NCBI RefSeq assembly: GCF_000312505.2 | Contig: NZ_HG326226.1 | Location: 346,649-410,648, forward strand | Source of the DNA: Fenollaria massiliensis | GTDB lineage: Bacteria > Bacillota > Clostridia > Tissierellales > Peptoniphilaceae | DNA: 64,000 nucleotides | Direction: 5' to 3' | In this document: positions 18,237 to 25,716 of the stretch, piece after piece | How positions within the stretch are numbered: position 1 is the first letter of the stretch | Layout of the letters: every line of letters begins with the position of its first letter | The notes under the pieces: generated by a model | Told to the model about the DNA's origin: nothing | Databases searched by the model: none | Seen by the model: the letters and a program-made list of their open reading frames with translations, nothing else | Position numbers and translations under genes: made by a program

Positions 18237-18262
18237 TAGCAAAAGATGAGGAGGTATTTTAT

Positions 18263-19741
18263 ATGGCATGTACAACTATTTTAGTCGGTAAAAATGCGAG
18301 CTACGACGGCTCAACTATAGTCGCAAGAAATGAGGACTCACCATCTGGCATCTTCTGCGCAAAAAGATTAGCGGTGATGAAGGCAAAGGACCAACCACGC
18401 AAATACAAAGCAGTTATTTCAAAGGTTGAGATCGATTTACCAGACGATCCGATGGACTACACTTATTCACCAAGCTCTGACACAAAAGAGGGCATTTGGG
18501 GCGCTTATGGTGTAAACGCTAAAAACGTTACCATGAACGCGACTGAAACACTTACTACAAATGAGCTAGTTATGGGCGCTGATCCACTTGTTGAGTACCA
18601 TAAAGATGAAGATGGAACTGAGCATTTTGGAGGTATAGGCGAAGAAGACCTAGTTACTATCACACTTCCATACATCAAGAGCGCTAAGGACGGCGTTAGA
18701 AGATTGGGCGCACTTCTTGAAAAATACGGCACTTACGAGATGAATGGTATTGCTTTCCAAGACGAAAATGAAATTTGGTGGCTTGAAACAATTGGCGGCC
18801 ACAACTGGATGGCAAAGAGGGTTCCGGACGATGCTTATGTAATTATGCCAAACCAATTAGGCATAGATGAATTCGATTTTGACGACGCTTATGGCGCAGA
18901 AAAAGAATATATGTGCTCAAAATCATTAAAAGATTTAGTTAAAAAAGCACACCTAGATAAGAGAATGAGCGAAGAAGAGGTATTTAACCCAAGAGACGCC
19001 TTTGGTTCACACGACGACTCAGACCACACATATAACACACCAAGAGCTTGGGTTTTACTACGCTATTTCAATCCAAAAACATTCTTCTGGGATGGCTACG
19101 ACGCAGATTTCAGACCAACAGACGACAATTTACCATGGGCACTAGTACCAGAAAAGAAAATTACTATAGAAGAAGTTAAATGGGCACTATCTAACCATTA
19201 TCAAGGTACACCTTATGACTGCTATGCAAAACACAAAGACGAAATGCACACAGGCATATTTAGACCTATTGGTATAAATAGAAATAACGTTTTGGGCTTA
19301 ACACAAGTTAGAGGCTACATGCCAGACGATTTGAAAGCACTTCACTGGCTAGCACTTGGCTCTAACGTTTTCAACGCGATAGTACCATTCTACACAAAGG
19401 TTTCCAAAACTCCAGACTACGTTGGAAAGGCAGTTACAAAGCCATCTACAGACAATTTCTACTGGATCAACAGGATTATAGGCGCGCTTGCAGACGCACA
19501 CTTCGCTGAAAATGCTTCAAATGTTGAACGTTATCAAATCAAGATCAATAATAAAATGAATGAAATGATTAATAAATTTGATGAGGAATATGCTAATGCA
19601 AAGGACAAAGAGGCCTTCTTCGAAAAAGCAAACCAAGAAATATCAGATTTTGTAGAAAAAGAAACTTTGGATTATTTGGATAAAGTTCTTTATACAAGCT
19701 CAACACTTATGAAGAATGGATTTTCTAGAAGTGATGCCTAG
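18263..19741 (+). CDS. pepD: C69-family dipeptidase (PepD-like)
   Basis: A 492-residue dipeptidase of the Ntn-hydrolase family C69, like Lactobacillus PepD. The opening MACTTILVGKNASYDGS and ARNEDS are hallmarks, and Cys3 is the predicted nucleophile. It would release amino acids from a wide range of dipeptides in the cytosol. The ATG at 18263 is preceded by GAGGAGG; the 45 codons upstream come from an intergenic repeat and are rejected as coding. The gene is followed directly by another repeat. Confidence 0.92.
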   Translation: MACTTILVGKNASYDGSTIVARNEDSPSGIFCAKRLAVMKAKDQPRKYKAVISKVEIDLPDDPMDYTYSPSSDTKEGIWGAYGVNAKNVTMNATETLTTNELVMGADPLVEYHKDEDGTEHFGGIGEEDLVTITLPYIKSAKDGVRRLGALLEKYGTYEMNGIAFQDENEIWWLETIGGHNWMAKRVPDDAYVIMPNQLGIDEFDFDDAYGAEKEYMCSKSLKDLVKKAHLDKRMSEEEVFNPRDAFGSHDDSDHTYNTPRAWVLLRYFNPKTFFWDGYDADFRPTDDNLPWALVPEKKITIEEVKWALSNHYQGTPYDCYAKHKDEMHTGIFRPIGINRNNVLGLTQVRGYMPDDLKALHWLALGSNVFNAIVPFYTKVSKTPDYVGKAVTKPSTDNFYWINRIIGALADAHFAENASNVERYQIKINNKMNEMINKFDEEYANAKDKEAFFEKANQEISDFVEKETLDYLDKVLYTSSTLMKNGFSRSDA

Positions 19742-19870
19742 TTCTTATCAAAATTGCGACTAAGGCTTGTTTCGCTCGTTTGTGCTTTGCGGAGTGCGTC
19801 TAGCACGCCTCAGGCACTCACTCACTGTACTTCGCCTTATTCATCAATTTTGCTAACAGAACTAGAATTG
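19742..19870 (+). repeat. intergenic repeat after pepD
   Basis: Contains GCGACTAAGGCTTGTTTCGC, GCGGAGTGCGTCTAGCACGC and CTTCGCCTTATTCATCAATT, variants of modules found at 28566-28690 and 52640-52670. It starts within about ten bases of the pepD stop. No separate terminator was seen. Confidence 0.65.
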
Positions 19871-19938
19871 CGGAGACTTTGTTAAACAGTTATAATTTAA
19901 TTTCACTAAAGATTTTAAGCTAACTTAATGACATTGTA

Positions 19939-19967
19939 TTGACAAAGTCTTTATAAAGTGCTAGAAT
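19939..19967 (+). promoter_or_regulatory. promoter of the dinJ/yafQ-like pair
   Basis: TTGACA at 19939-19944, 17-base spacer, TAGAAT at 19962-19967, then AAGGAAGGTGAT before the ATG. Confidence 0.75.
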
Positions 19968-19988
19968 TATATTAAGGAAGGTGATTTT

Positions 19989-20261
19989 ATGAGTAACACT
20001 AACTTAAATGTAAGGATAGATAAGGACATAAAAAAGGCTGCGGAAGAAGTTTACGCTGAACTTGGCTTTAATATGTCGACAGCCATAAATATGTTTTTAA
20101 GAGCAAGCATTAGAAAAGGCGGCATTCCTTTTGATTTAAAACTAGAAGCGCCTAATAAAGAGACTTTAGAAGCGATTGAAGAAGGAAGACGATTAGCAAT
20201 GGATCCTTCAACACCGCTATATGACAATATGGAAGATCTTAGAAGAGCTTTAGAAGTATGA
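19989..20261 (+). CDS. RelB/DinJ-family antitoxin
   Basis: A 90-residue antitoxin with the DinJ opening LNVRIDKDIKKAAEEVYAEL and the helix FNMSTAINMFLRASI, which is the ribbon-helix-helix DNA-binding part; the C-terminal half (EGRRLAMDP, then an acidic tail) should wrap the toxin. It overlaps the toxin gene by four bases (ATGA). It forms a second, unrelated type II pair in this window. Confidence 0.92.
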   Translation: MSNTNLNVRIDKDIKKAAEEVYAELGFNMSTAINMFLRASIRKGGIPFDLKLEAPNKETLEAIEEGRRLAMDPSTPLYDNMEDLRRALEV

Positions 20262-20533
20262 AATATAAGGTCTTATTAACATCTAAATTTAAAAAAGACT
20301 TTAAATTATTAAAAAAGCAGGGCAAGAATACAGATAAAATTTTAGCCATTATTAATAAGCTAGCTAAAGGCGAATTTTTAGATGCAAAATACAAGGATCA
20401 TCCTCTGTTAGGAGATTATCTCGGCGCAAGAGAGTGCCATATTGAACCAGATTTACTTCTAATATATGAAAAACAAGAAAATATTCTGATACTTAATATA
20501 TTGAGAGCTGGTTCACATTCAAATCTATTTTAA
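20258..20533 (+). CDS. YafQ-family mRNA interferase toxin
   Basis: A 91-residue YafQ/RelE toxin: LLTSKFKKDFKLLKKQGK, then KDHPLLGDYLGARECHIEPDL and a C-terminal RAGSHSNLF. The catalytic His residues of YafQ (HPL, ECHIEPD, and the last SHS) are all present, so the enzyme looks intact. YafQ cuts mRNA on the ribosome in a codon-dependent way. The ATGA overlap links its translation to the antitoxin. Confidence 0.93.
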   Translation: MKYKVLLTSKFKKDFKLLKKQGKNTDKILAIINKLAKGEFLDAKYKDHPLLGDYLGARECHIEPDLLLIYEKQENILILNILRAGSHSNLF

Positions 20534-20542
20534 TAAACAAAC

Positions 20543-20578
20543 AAAGCTGTGAGATTATTTTTCTCACAGCTTTCATTT
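20543..20578. terminator. terminator after yafQ-like gene
   Basis: Perfect stem AAAGCTGTGAG / CTCACAGCTTT (20543-20553 with 20563-20573). It probably also serves the convergent msrAB transcript. Confidence 0.85.
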
Positions 20579-20652
20579 TTATAGCATCTTTATTTTTTTA
20601 TCTTTTTCCATAATAGTCTAGCTATTATAATCACAACTAAAACAATAATCAG

Positions 20653-21687
20653 TCAATCAGCACTAATCCCTTTACTTGAAGCTTCTGGCTCATCTGCCTT
20701 AACTTCTTCGCTCACATTTTTCACTGCATTTTCCTTATACACATCACCTGCGAAAAATATTTTGTACTCGCCGTAGCCTTCCTTATCCATGTCCTCAAGC
20801 GGCACAAAGCGCAGAGCAGCGCCATCGATGCAGTATCTTAGTCCGCCCATCTCCTTTGGTCCGTCGCTAAAAACGTGGCCTAGGTGATTCTTGCCAAATT
20901 TGCTCTTGATTTCGACACGCCTCATTCCATGCGATTCATCTCTGTTGTAGCTAACGCTGTCACTATTTATAGTCCTCGAAAAGCTAGGCCAGCCGCAGCC
21001 TGCATCGAATTTATCTTGTGAAGTAAAAAGCACTTCACCAGTTAATTTATCCACGTAAATGCCAGCTCGCCACTCATCATTTAATTCAGAGCTATGAGGA
21101 TGCTCAGTGCCTTCTTCCCTCATAACCTTGTAGCTAAGCTCATCCAAGAGCTTTTTTGCTTCTTCATCAGAAACTTCTTTGTATTCTTTTTCGAAAATGG
21201 GCTCATCAGCTTCAGCCAAATTGATATGGCAGTAGCCGCCCGGATTTTTCTCCAAATAATCTTGGTGGTAGCCTTCTGCTAATACGAAGTTTTTCAGCTC
21301 CTCGACCTCAACAGCGAGCTCGCCGTGAATTTTTTCTTCATATTTATATACCTTGTCAATAATTTTTTTATCAGCTGGATCACTATAATAAATTCCAGTT
21401 CTATACTGCCTACCCCTGTCGCCGCCTTGCTTATTGACGCTTTTTGGGTCAATGACCTTAAAGTAGCGAAGAAGTATCTCTTCTAGGCTCACAAGGCTTT
21501 TATCATAAGTTATTTCAACGGTTTCAGCGTGATCAGTCTCTTTAACTTTCTCGTAATTAGTGCTATCACCCTTGCCATTAGCGTATCCTACTTTTGTTCC
21601 CATAACACCGCGTATTCTATTGAAATAGCCTTGCATGCCCCAAAAACAGCCGCCAGCTAAGTGTATGGTCTTGTTGTTATTATTCAT
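20653..21687 (-). CDS. msrAB: fused peptide methionine sulfoxide reductase MsrA/MsrB
   Basis: A 344-residue fusion. The MsrA half carries GGCFWGMQGYF with catalytic C14 and reduces S-sulfoxides; the MsrB half has AGCGWPSF, HLGHVFSDGP and RYCIDGAALRF with catalytic C286 and reduces R-sulfoxides. The usual CxxC zinc sites of one MsrB class are absent, which is a known variant. There is no signal peptide, so it acts in the cytosol. The last 30 residues (EEVKADEPEASSKGISAD) are a non-conserved acidic tail. AGGTGAT precedes the ATG. Confidence 0.95.
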   Translation of the reverse strand: MNNNNKTIHLAGGCFWGMQGYFNRIRGVMGTKVGYANGKGDSTNYEKVKETDHAETVEITYDKSLVSLEEILLRYFKVIDPKSVNKQGGDRGRQYRTGIYYSDPADKKIIDKVYKYEEKIHGELAVEVEELKNFVLAEGYHQDYLEKNPGGYCHINLAEADEPIFEKEYKEVSDEEAKKLLDELSYKVMREEGTEHPHSSELNDEWRAGIYVDKLTGEVLFTSQDKFDAGCGWPSFSRTINSDSVSYNRDESHGMRRVEIKSKFGKNHLGHVFSDGPKEMGGLRYCIDGAALRFVPLEDMDKEGYGEYKIFFAGDVYKENAVKNVSEEVKADEPEASSKGISAD

Positions 21688-21728
21688 AAAATCACCTCTA
21701 TATATTTATTTAACTATATTTACGATGC

Positions 21729-21774
21729 TTATGGACTAGCCATGACTAATAAGATCGAAGTGGCAAGTCCATAA
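21729..21774. repeat. inverted repeat TTATGGACTAGCCA / TGGCAAGTCCATAA
   Basis: Fourteen-base arms with one mismatch and an 18-base spacer, in the divergent promoter region between msrAB and the YARHG gene. Possible RNA hairpin or operator; function unknown. Confidence 0.5.
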
Positions 21775-21857
21775 ACATAAATCTTAATTATAATATAGAT
21801 ACCCAATCGCTCTTGAAAACATTGCCCCATAGTGATATAATTAAGCTAGGTGATGAA

Positions 21858-22496
21858 ATGAGAATTAGAAGAAACTCTAGTGTTTACATAAATTTTGAGG
21901 GCAGAGGCGAAGGCCAAAGGGACAGGTCTAAGGTCTATGCTATCGTCTTAACTTTGGTATGTTTAGCGCTTTTGGCGATTTTTTATTTTTTGTATAAATA
22001 TACAACAAGCCATGTATATATAAAGGAAGCGAGTGAGGACGCGAAAGTTTACGAGGAAATTTACAAGGATACTGTTCTTGACCTTGAGAAGTTTAATAAG
22101 GCCGACGAAAAATTCAAACTGAAGATAGATGACGCAAGTTTCATAAGGGCGCAAGCTGAGTATTTTATGCCAATTGAGCCGAAAGAGAAGCTTGACAAGA
22201 ATTTCGCCAAGTCATACAAAAAAGTTTTTGAGGACGAATATCTTTTTAATGGCGATGCAAAATTGATACCAATGAAGCTCTTGAAAGCATTGTCGCGTAA
22301 CGAGATTAGACTGATTAAGGCAGAAATTTTGGCTCGCCACGGCTATGAGTTCAAGACTAAGGAAATAGCTGATTATTTTAAGCAAAAGTCATGGTATAAG
22401 GTTGATGAGCATTATAATAGTGCATTTTTGTCGACGACGGAAGCGCAGAATATTAAATACATTATGGAGTATGAAAAAGAATTAGACCGAAGATAG
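21858..22496 (+). CDS. YARHG-domain membrane-anchored protein
   Basis: A 212-residue protein with a basic N-terminus, one helix at about 33-55 (IVLTLVCLALLAIFYFLYKY) and an extracytoplasmic part. The C-terminal third is a YARHG domain: EIRLIKAEILARHGYEF and YFKQKSWYKV. YARHG domains occur in many surface proteins, probably in contact with the cell wall, but have no firm function. The ATG at 21858 follows AGGTGATGA; the upstream TTG at 21813 is not preferred. A repeat mosaic starts seven bases after the stop. Confidence 0.82.
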   Translation: MRIRRNSSVYINFEGRGEGQRDRSKVYAIVLTLVCLALLAIFYFLYKYTTSHVYIKEASEDAKVYEEIYKDTVLDLEKFNKADEKFKLKIDDASFIRAQAEYFMPIEPKEKLDKNFAKSYKKVFEDEYLFNGDAKLIPMKLLKALSRNEIRLIKAEILARHGYEFKTKEIADYFKQKSWYKVDEHYNSAFLSTTEAQNIKYIMEYEKELDRR

Positions 22497-22502
22497 AATT
22501 TT

Positions 22503-23047
22503 GTGTTAAAATGCGCCCTTGGGCTCGTTCGCTTTTCGACAATGCTCGCTTATTTCGCATTAAGTTGAGCCCTTTTTCTAGTTTCGAATTTTTTTGTCGC
22601 TGCGACGTATGTTTATACGTCTCACTCCAAAAAATTCTGCACAACGCTAAATCATCTCGTTTTTCCTGCGAAATTTACTCGGTGTATATATTTTGACAAA
22701 ACTCCGCTTCGCCAAATCATCGCAAGTGCGAAGCACCAAGGTTCTTAAGTCCATGCACCAAGAGAACGAGTTTGGCGATGTTCGATTGGCTATGCATGCC
22801 TTATGCCAGAGTTTACAAAGGTATGGAGCGAAGCGAACATAGCTTTGATTAAACTTACGGCCGGGACCCATTCAAAGCGAAGCTTTGTAAATGGGTGAGG
22901 TTCTTCTTTTCCTGCGAAATTTACTCGGTGTATATATACTGATAAAATAATTTGAAGAGGTGTAATCATCGCATTATTCTTACAAAATTTATTTGATCCA
23001 GTTCTTTGACACAATAAAAAATTTGCTCGGTGTATATACTGATATAA
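22503..23047 (+). repeat. mosaic of dispersed intergenic repeats
   Basis: Modules in order: GCGCCCTTGGGCTCGTT (22512); the CGCTGCG box (22551-22660, also at 42592, 52596 and, inverted, 54028); CTGCGAAATTTACTCGGTGT followed by ATATA (22667-22690 and again 22911-22937, partly at 23022); the ACCCATT...ATGGGT hairpin (22866-22896, identical at 52805-52835 and 59488-59518); and TTTGATTAAACTTACGGCC at 22844, shared with 28709. Short open frames here have no ribosome site. No gene is supported. Confidence 0.8.
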
Positions 23048-23063
23048 TATTTAGGCAAAAATT

Positions 23064-23105
23064 TACCCTCTTTACTGGTTTTCCAGTAAGGAGGGTATTT
23101 TAATT
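23064..23105. terminator. hairpin related to the IS3 end at 48192-48230
   Basis: Stem TACCCTCTTTACTGG / CCAGTAAGGAGGGTA with a TTTT loop and one G-U pair. It is almost the reverse complement of the hairpin at the right end of the IS3 remnant (TACCCTCCTTACTG and CCAGTAAAGAGGGTA). It could be a solo IS end now used as a terminator for the minus-strand isoaspartyl operon. Confidence 0.65.
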
Positions 23106-23122
23106 TTTTTCTCTCAATTAAA

Positions 23123-24001
23123 TTACTTAATCTTTTCTATCTCTCTACCAAAGTCTCTCGCTATATACACGCTCGTTTCGCCATTTGTCTCGCTCACTAT
23201 GAATGGAAACTCGGCTATATTTGTGGCGGCGCCCCATGCTCCGTCCTTATTAAGTGCTATTACTGAGAAATCGCGTGGCACTTCGCCCTTTGCCCTAAGT
23301 TTTGTGTCTAAATCACTGACTGCCTTTGTAGCGGCGTCTTGAGGACTTAGTCCACTCGCCATTAAACTTACAATTGCAAACGATAGTGTTCCTTTAATTA
23401 TATCTTCGCCGACGCCTGTTGCAGCTGCGGCGCCTACTTCGCTGTCTGCATATAGACCTGGACCTACAAGTGGCGAGTCACCCACGCGGCCCATTTTTTT
23501 CATAAAGAGGCCCGAGGTCGACGTTCCCGCGACGCATCTTCCGTCCTCTGCGATGAGGCCACAGACTGTATCGTGGCCCTTATAAACCTTTGGCTTTTTT
23601 GCATTTTCTTCGAGCCAGCGCCTCTTTGCTTCGTCTGTAAGCATCTCTTCTTCTTTAAAACCCATTTCTTTAGCGTGTTTCAAAGCGCCTTCACCGACTA
23701 AAAAATTATTGTACTCATTATCAATGAGAGTATAAGCGACTGAGACAGCGCTCCTCATATTTCTAAGGCCAGCAACCGCACCAAAATGCAGATTGTCCCC
23801 GTTCATGATTGCTGCATCGCACTCAACAACGCCATCTTCGTTAGGTAGGCCGCTGTAGCCGACCGAGTGAAAATCTTCGTTCATTTCAACATCTTTTATT
23901 AGTGTAATCAAGGCTTCTTCAAGCGCAGCGCCCTTTAAAAGCGCCTCACGTGCGAGCTTTGTGCCCATCAAAGCCATTTTCCAAGTTGCTATAATCGTCA
24001 T
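23123..24001 (-). CDS. N4-(beta-N-acetylglucosaminyl)-L-asparaginase / isoaspartyl peptidase-like Ntn hydrolase
   Basis: A 292-residue precursor of the aspartylglucosaminidase/type 2 asparaginase family. The nucleophile is Thr145 in KGHDTVCGLIA, which becomes the N-terminus of the beta chain after self-cleavage. GRVGDSPLVGPGLYAD and AAATGVGEDI are the substrate-binding signatures. It removes the beta-linked aspartyl group from glycosyl-asparagine or isoaspartyl peptides. It sits eight bases after iadA on the same strand; together they would clear beta-aspartyl peptides. AGGAGG precedes the ATG. Confidence 0.88.
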   Translation of the reverse strand: MTIIATWKMALMGTKLAREALLKGAALEEALITLIKDVEMNEDFHSVGYSGLPNEDGVVECDAAIMNGDNLHFGAVAGLRNMRSAVSVAYTLIDNEYNNFLVGEGALKHAKEMGFKEEEMLTDEAKRRWLEENAKKPKVYKGHDTVCGLIAEDGRCVAGTSTSGLFMKKMGRVGDSPLVGPGLYADSEVGAAAATGVGEDIIKGTLSFAIVSLMASGLSPQDAATKAVSDLDTKLRAKGEVPRDFSVIALNKDGAWGAATNIAEFPFIVSETNGETSVYIARDFGREIEKIK

Positions 24002-24009
24002 AAGTCCTC

Positions 24010-25122
24010 CTAAAAATCAGAAAAATTAGTCTTGCGCAGAACTTTTTTGTCCTTCATCTCAAGAATTCCCTTGCTGATAACTGTGTCAATACCATCATTA
24101 TCATCAAGCGCCATAAGGTCCAGTGAAAGCCCTTCCTTGATCTCGCCAGTAATTTTGTCTATTTCAAGCGCCTTGGCTGCGTTTGTCGAGGCAAGTTTAA
24201 TCATATCCTTTAGCTCATAGCCATAATTATGGCAAAGCGCCTTTATAGTATCAAAAAGCTCTGAAATCTTGGCAGCTCCTATACCTAAGAGCTCCTTGTC
24301 CTTGGACCAGATAGGCACAGAGCCGTTTGAGTCGGATGAAAGCGTGATTTTATCGAATGGTGCGTTTTTTATCGCGTAATCGATCGCATCTAAACCGCTC
24401 TCTCCTGCAGTGAAATCAGCGTATCCACCCATATTCATAAACTTAACAGCATCGTCAACTATGTTTTTGCAATGAGTCGGCCTGAATGTCTTGATCGGAA
24501 TTTCGTGTTTTTCAAGGGCTGCGAAGACTTTTGAAAGACCCTCCTTACCCAGTCCGCCAGTATGCATGTGTAATTCACCTACTTTGCCTGCGAAGAGGCC
24601 GCCAATGTAGCACTCGCTCGCGAGCCTTACGAGTTCGTCTTCTGTGATGTAACTTGATCTGTGGTCTGAAATTGCTAGCTTGCAGCCGATGATCTCACTT
24701 ATGTAAGTGATGTCCTTTTTGACTGAGCCTGTTATGGTTTTAGAAGGATATTCGTAGGCACCAGTCAGTGCAAAGGCTCTGACGTTGTACTCATTTAGCG
24801 CCTTGACCTTTGAGACCAAATTTTCTACCGAACGAGTCGTGCTATCAGTCCCAAGTAGGCCAACTACAGTCGTCACCCCAGCCATAATTATATCCTCATA
24901 CTTTATCTCGGGAACGCGCGAAGTAGGACCCATCTCTCCGCCACCACCAGTCACGTGTACGTGGCCATCGATAAGACTTGGAAAAACTCTTTTTCCATTT
25001 AAATCTATCTCATCAATCCCATAATAATTTTTTATATCTTTCTCAATTTTAGTAATCGTGCCATCTAAAGATAATATATCAACACCATTACCATTATAAT
25101 TTGCGTTTTTAACAAGCAGCAT
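24010..25122 (-). CDS. iadA: beta-aspartyl (isoaspartyl) dipeptidase
   Basis: A 370-residue amidohydrolase of the IadA family: metal-binding H54 and H56 in LIDGHVHVTGGGGE, the GPTSRVPEIKYEDII stretch, and later His residues in ISDHRSS and GELHMHTGG. A binuclear zinc centre cleaves isoaspartyl dipeptides that remain after protein turnover. The start is at ATG 25122 with AAGGAAGGTGG upstream; a longer frame to 25227 runs into the divergent promoter of ybaK and is rejected. Likely co-transcribed with the Ntn hydrolase that follows. Confidence 0.93.
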   Translation of the reverse strand: MLLVKNANYNGNGVDILSLDGTITKIEKDIKNYYGIDEIDLNGKRVFPSLIDGHVHVTGGGGEMGPTSRVPEIKYEDIIMAGVTTVVGLLGTDSTTRSVENLVSKVKALNEYNVRAFALTGAYEYPSKTITGSVKKDITYISEIIGCKLAISDHRSSYITEDELVRLASECYIGGLFAGKVGELHMHTGGLGKEGLSKVFAALEKHEIPIKTFRPTHCKNIVDDAVKFMNMGGYADFTAGESGLDAIDYAIKNAPFDKITLSSDSNGSVPIWSKDKELLGIGAAKISELFDTIKALCHNYGYELKDMIKLASTNAAKALEIDKITGEIKEGLSLDLMALDDNDGIDTVISKGILEMKDKKVLRKTNFSDF

Positions 25123-25232
25123 AAATCCACCTTCCTTAATTAAATCATAGCACAAAAGCTTATCTATGACAATAGTTTTGACAATAGTTTTGGGTATAAT
25201 TAAATAGGTGATTTTATGAAAAAACAAATGCG

Positions 25233-25697
25233 ATGCGCCTTATTGAAGCATCTGGCGTGAAATATGAAGAATTTGAATACGATGCGAGCCTTGGAATCAG
25301 TGGAACTGACGTTGCCCATACGCTTAATGAAGATGAAAGAATGGTTTTTAAAACGCTCGTTACTGAGACAAATAAAGGGGAACACTTTGTTTTTATAGTG
25401 CCCGTGGCGATGGAGCTTGATTTAAAAAAGGCGGCGAAGGCAGCTGGCGCTAAAAAAGTGGACATGCTCAAACAAAAGGATTTACTGCCACTAACAGGTT
25501 ACGTGCATGGCGGCTGCTCACCCATTGGCATGAAGACAAAACTTGGGACATTTATAGACGCATCGGCGATGGATAAGGAATACATTTACGTGAGCGGAGG
25601 CAAAATTGGTTTGCAAATAAAAATAAGTCCAGCGGATTTAATTAAGCTAACGGATGCGACTGCCATTGACATAGTTAAGACGGCTGTGTTACAATAA
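25233..25697 (+). CDS. ybaK: Cys-tRNA(Pro) deacylase YbaK/EbsC, frameshifted at its start
   Basis: A 154-residue YbaK-family editing domain (KKVDMLKQKDLLPLTGYVHGG and SPIGMKT). It hydrolyses Cys mischarged on tRNA(Pro). Odd: the expected N-terminus is MKKTNAMR, and the ribosome site and ATG are at 25203-25218, but the tract after this ATG has six A where seven are needed, so that reading becomes MKKQMRCALLKHLA and stops. The codons TNAMR are intact in the +1 frame. Internal ATG 25233 has no ribosome site. It may be a sequencing error, a real lesion, or rescue by slippage on the A tract. Confidence 0.85.
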   Translation: MRLIEASGVKYEEFEYDASLGISGTDVAHTLNEDERMVFKTLVTETNKGEHFVFIVPVAMELDLKKAAKAAGAKKVDMLKQKDLLPLTGYVHGGCSPIGMKTKLGTFIDASAMDKEYIYVSGGKIGLQIKISPADLIKLTDATAIDIVKTAVLQ

Positions 25698-25716
25698 GGA
25701 TAATTGAGGTGATTTA

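Noticed and set aside
18128..18262. N-terminal extension of the C69 dipeptidase
   Set aside because: The codons come from a dispersed repeat; the family starts with MACTT and a GAGGAGG site sits just before that ATG.
22511..22871. Short frames in both strands of the repeat mosaic
   Set aside because: They read through shared repeat modules; no starts with ribosome sites and no conservation of frame between copies.
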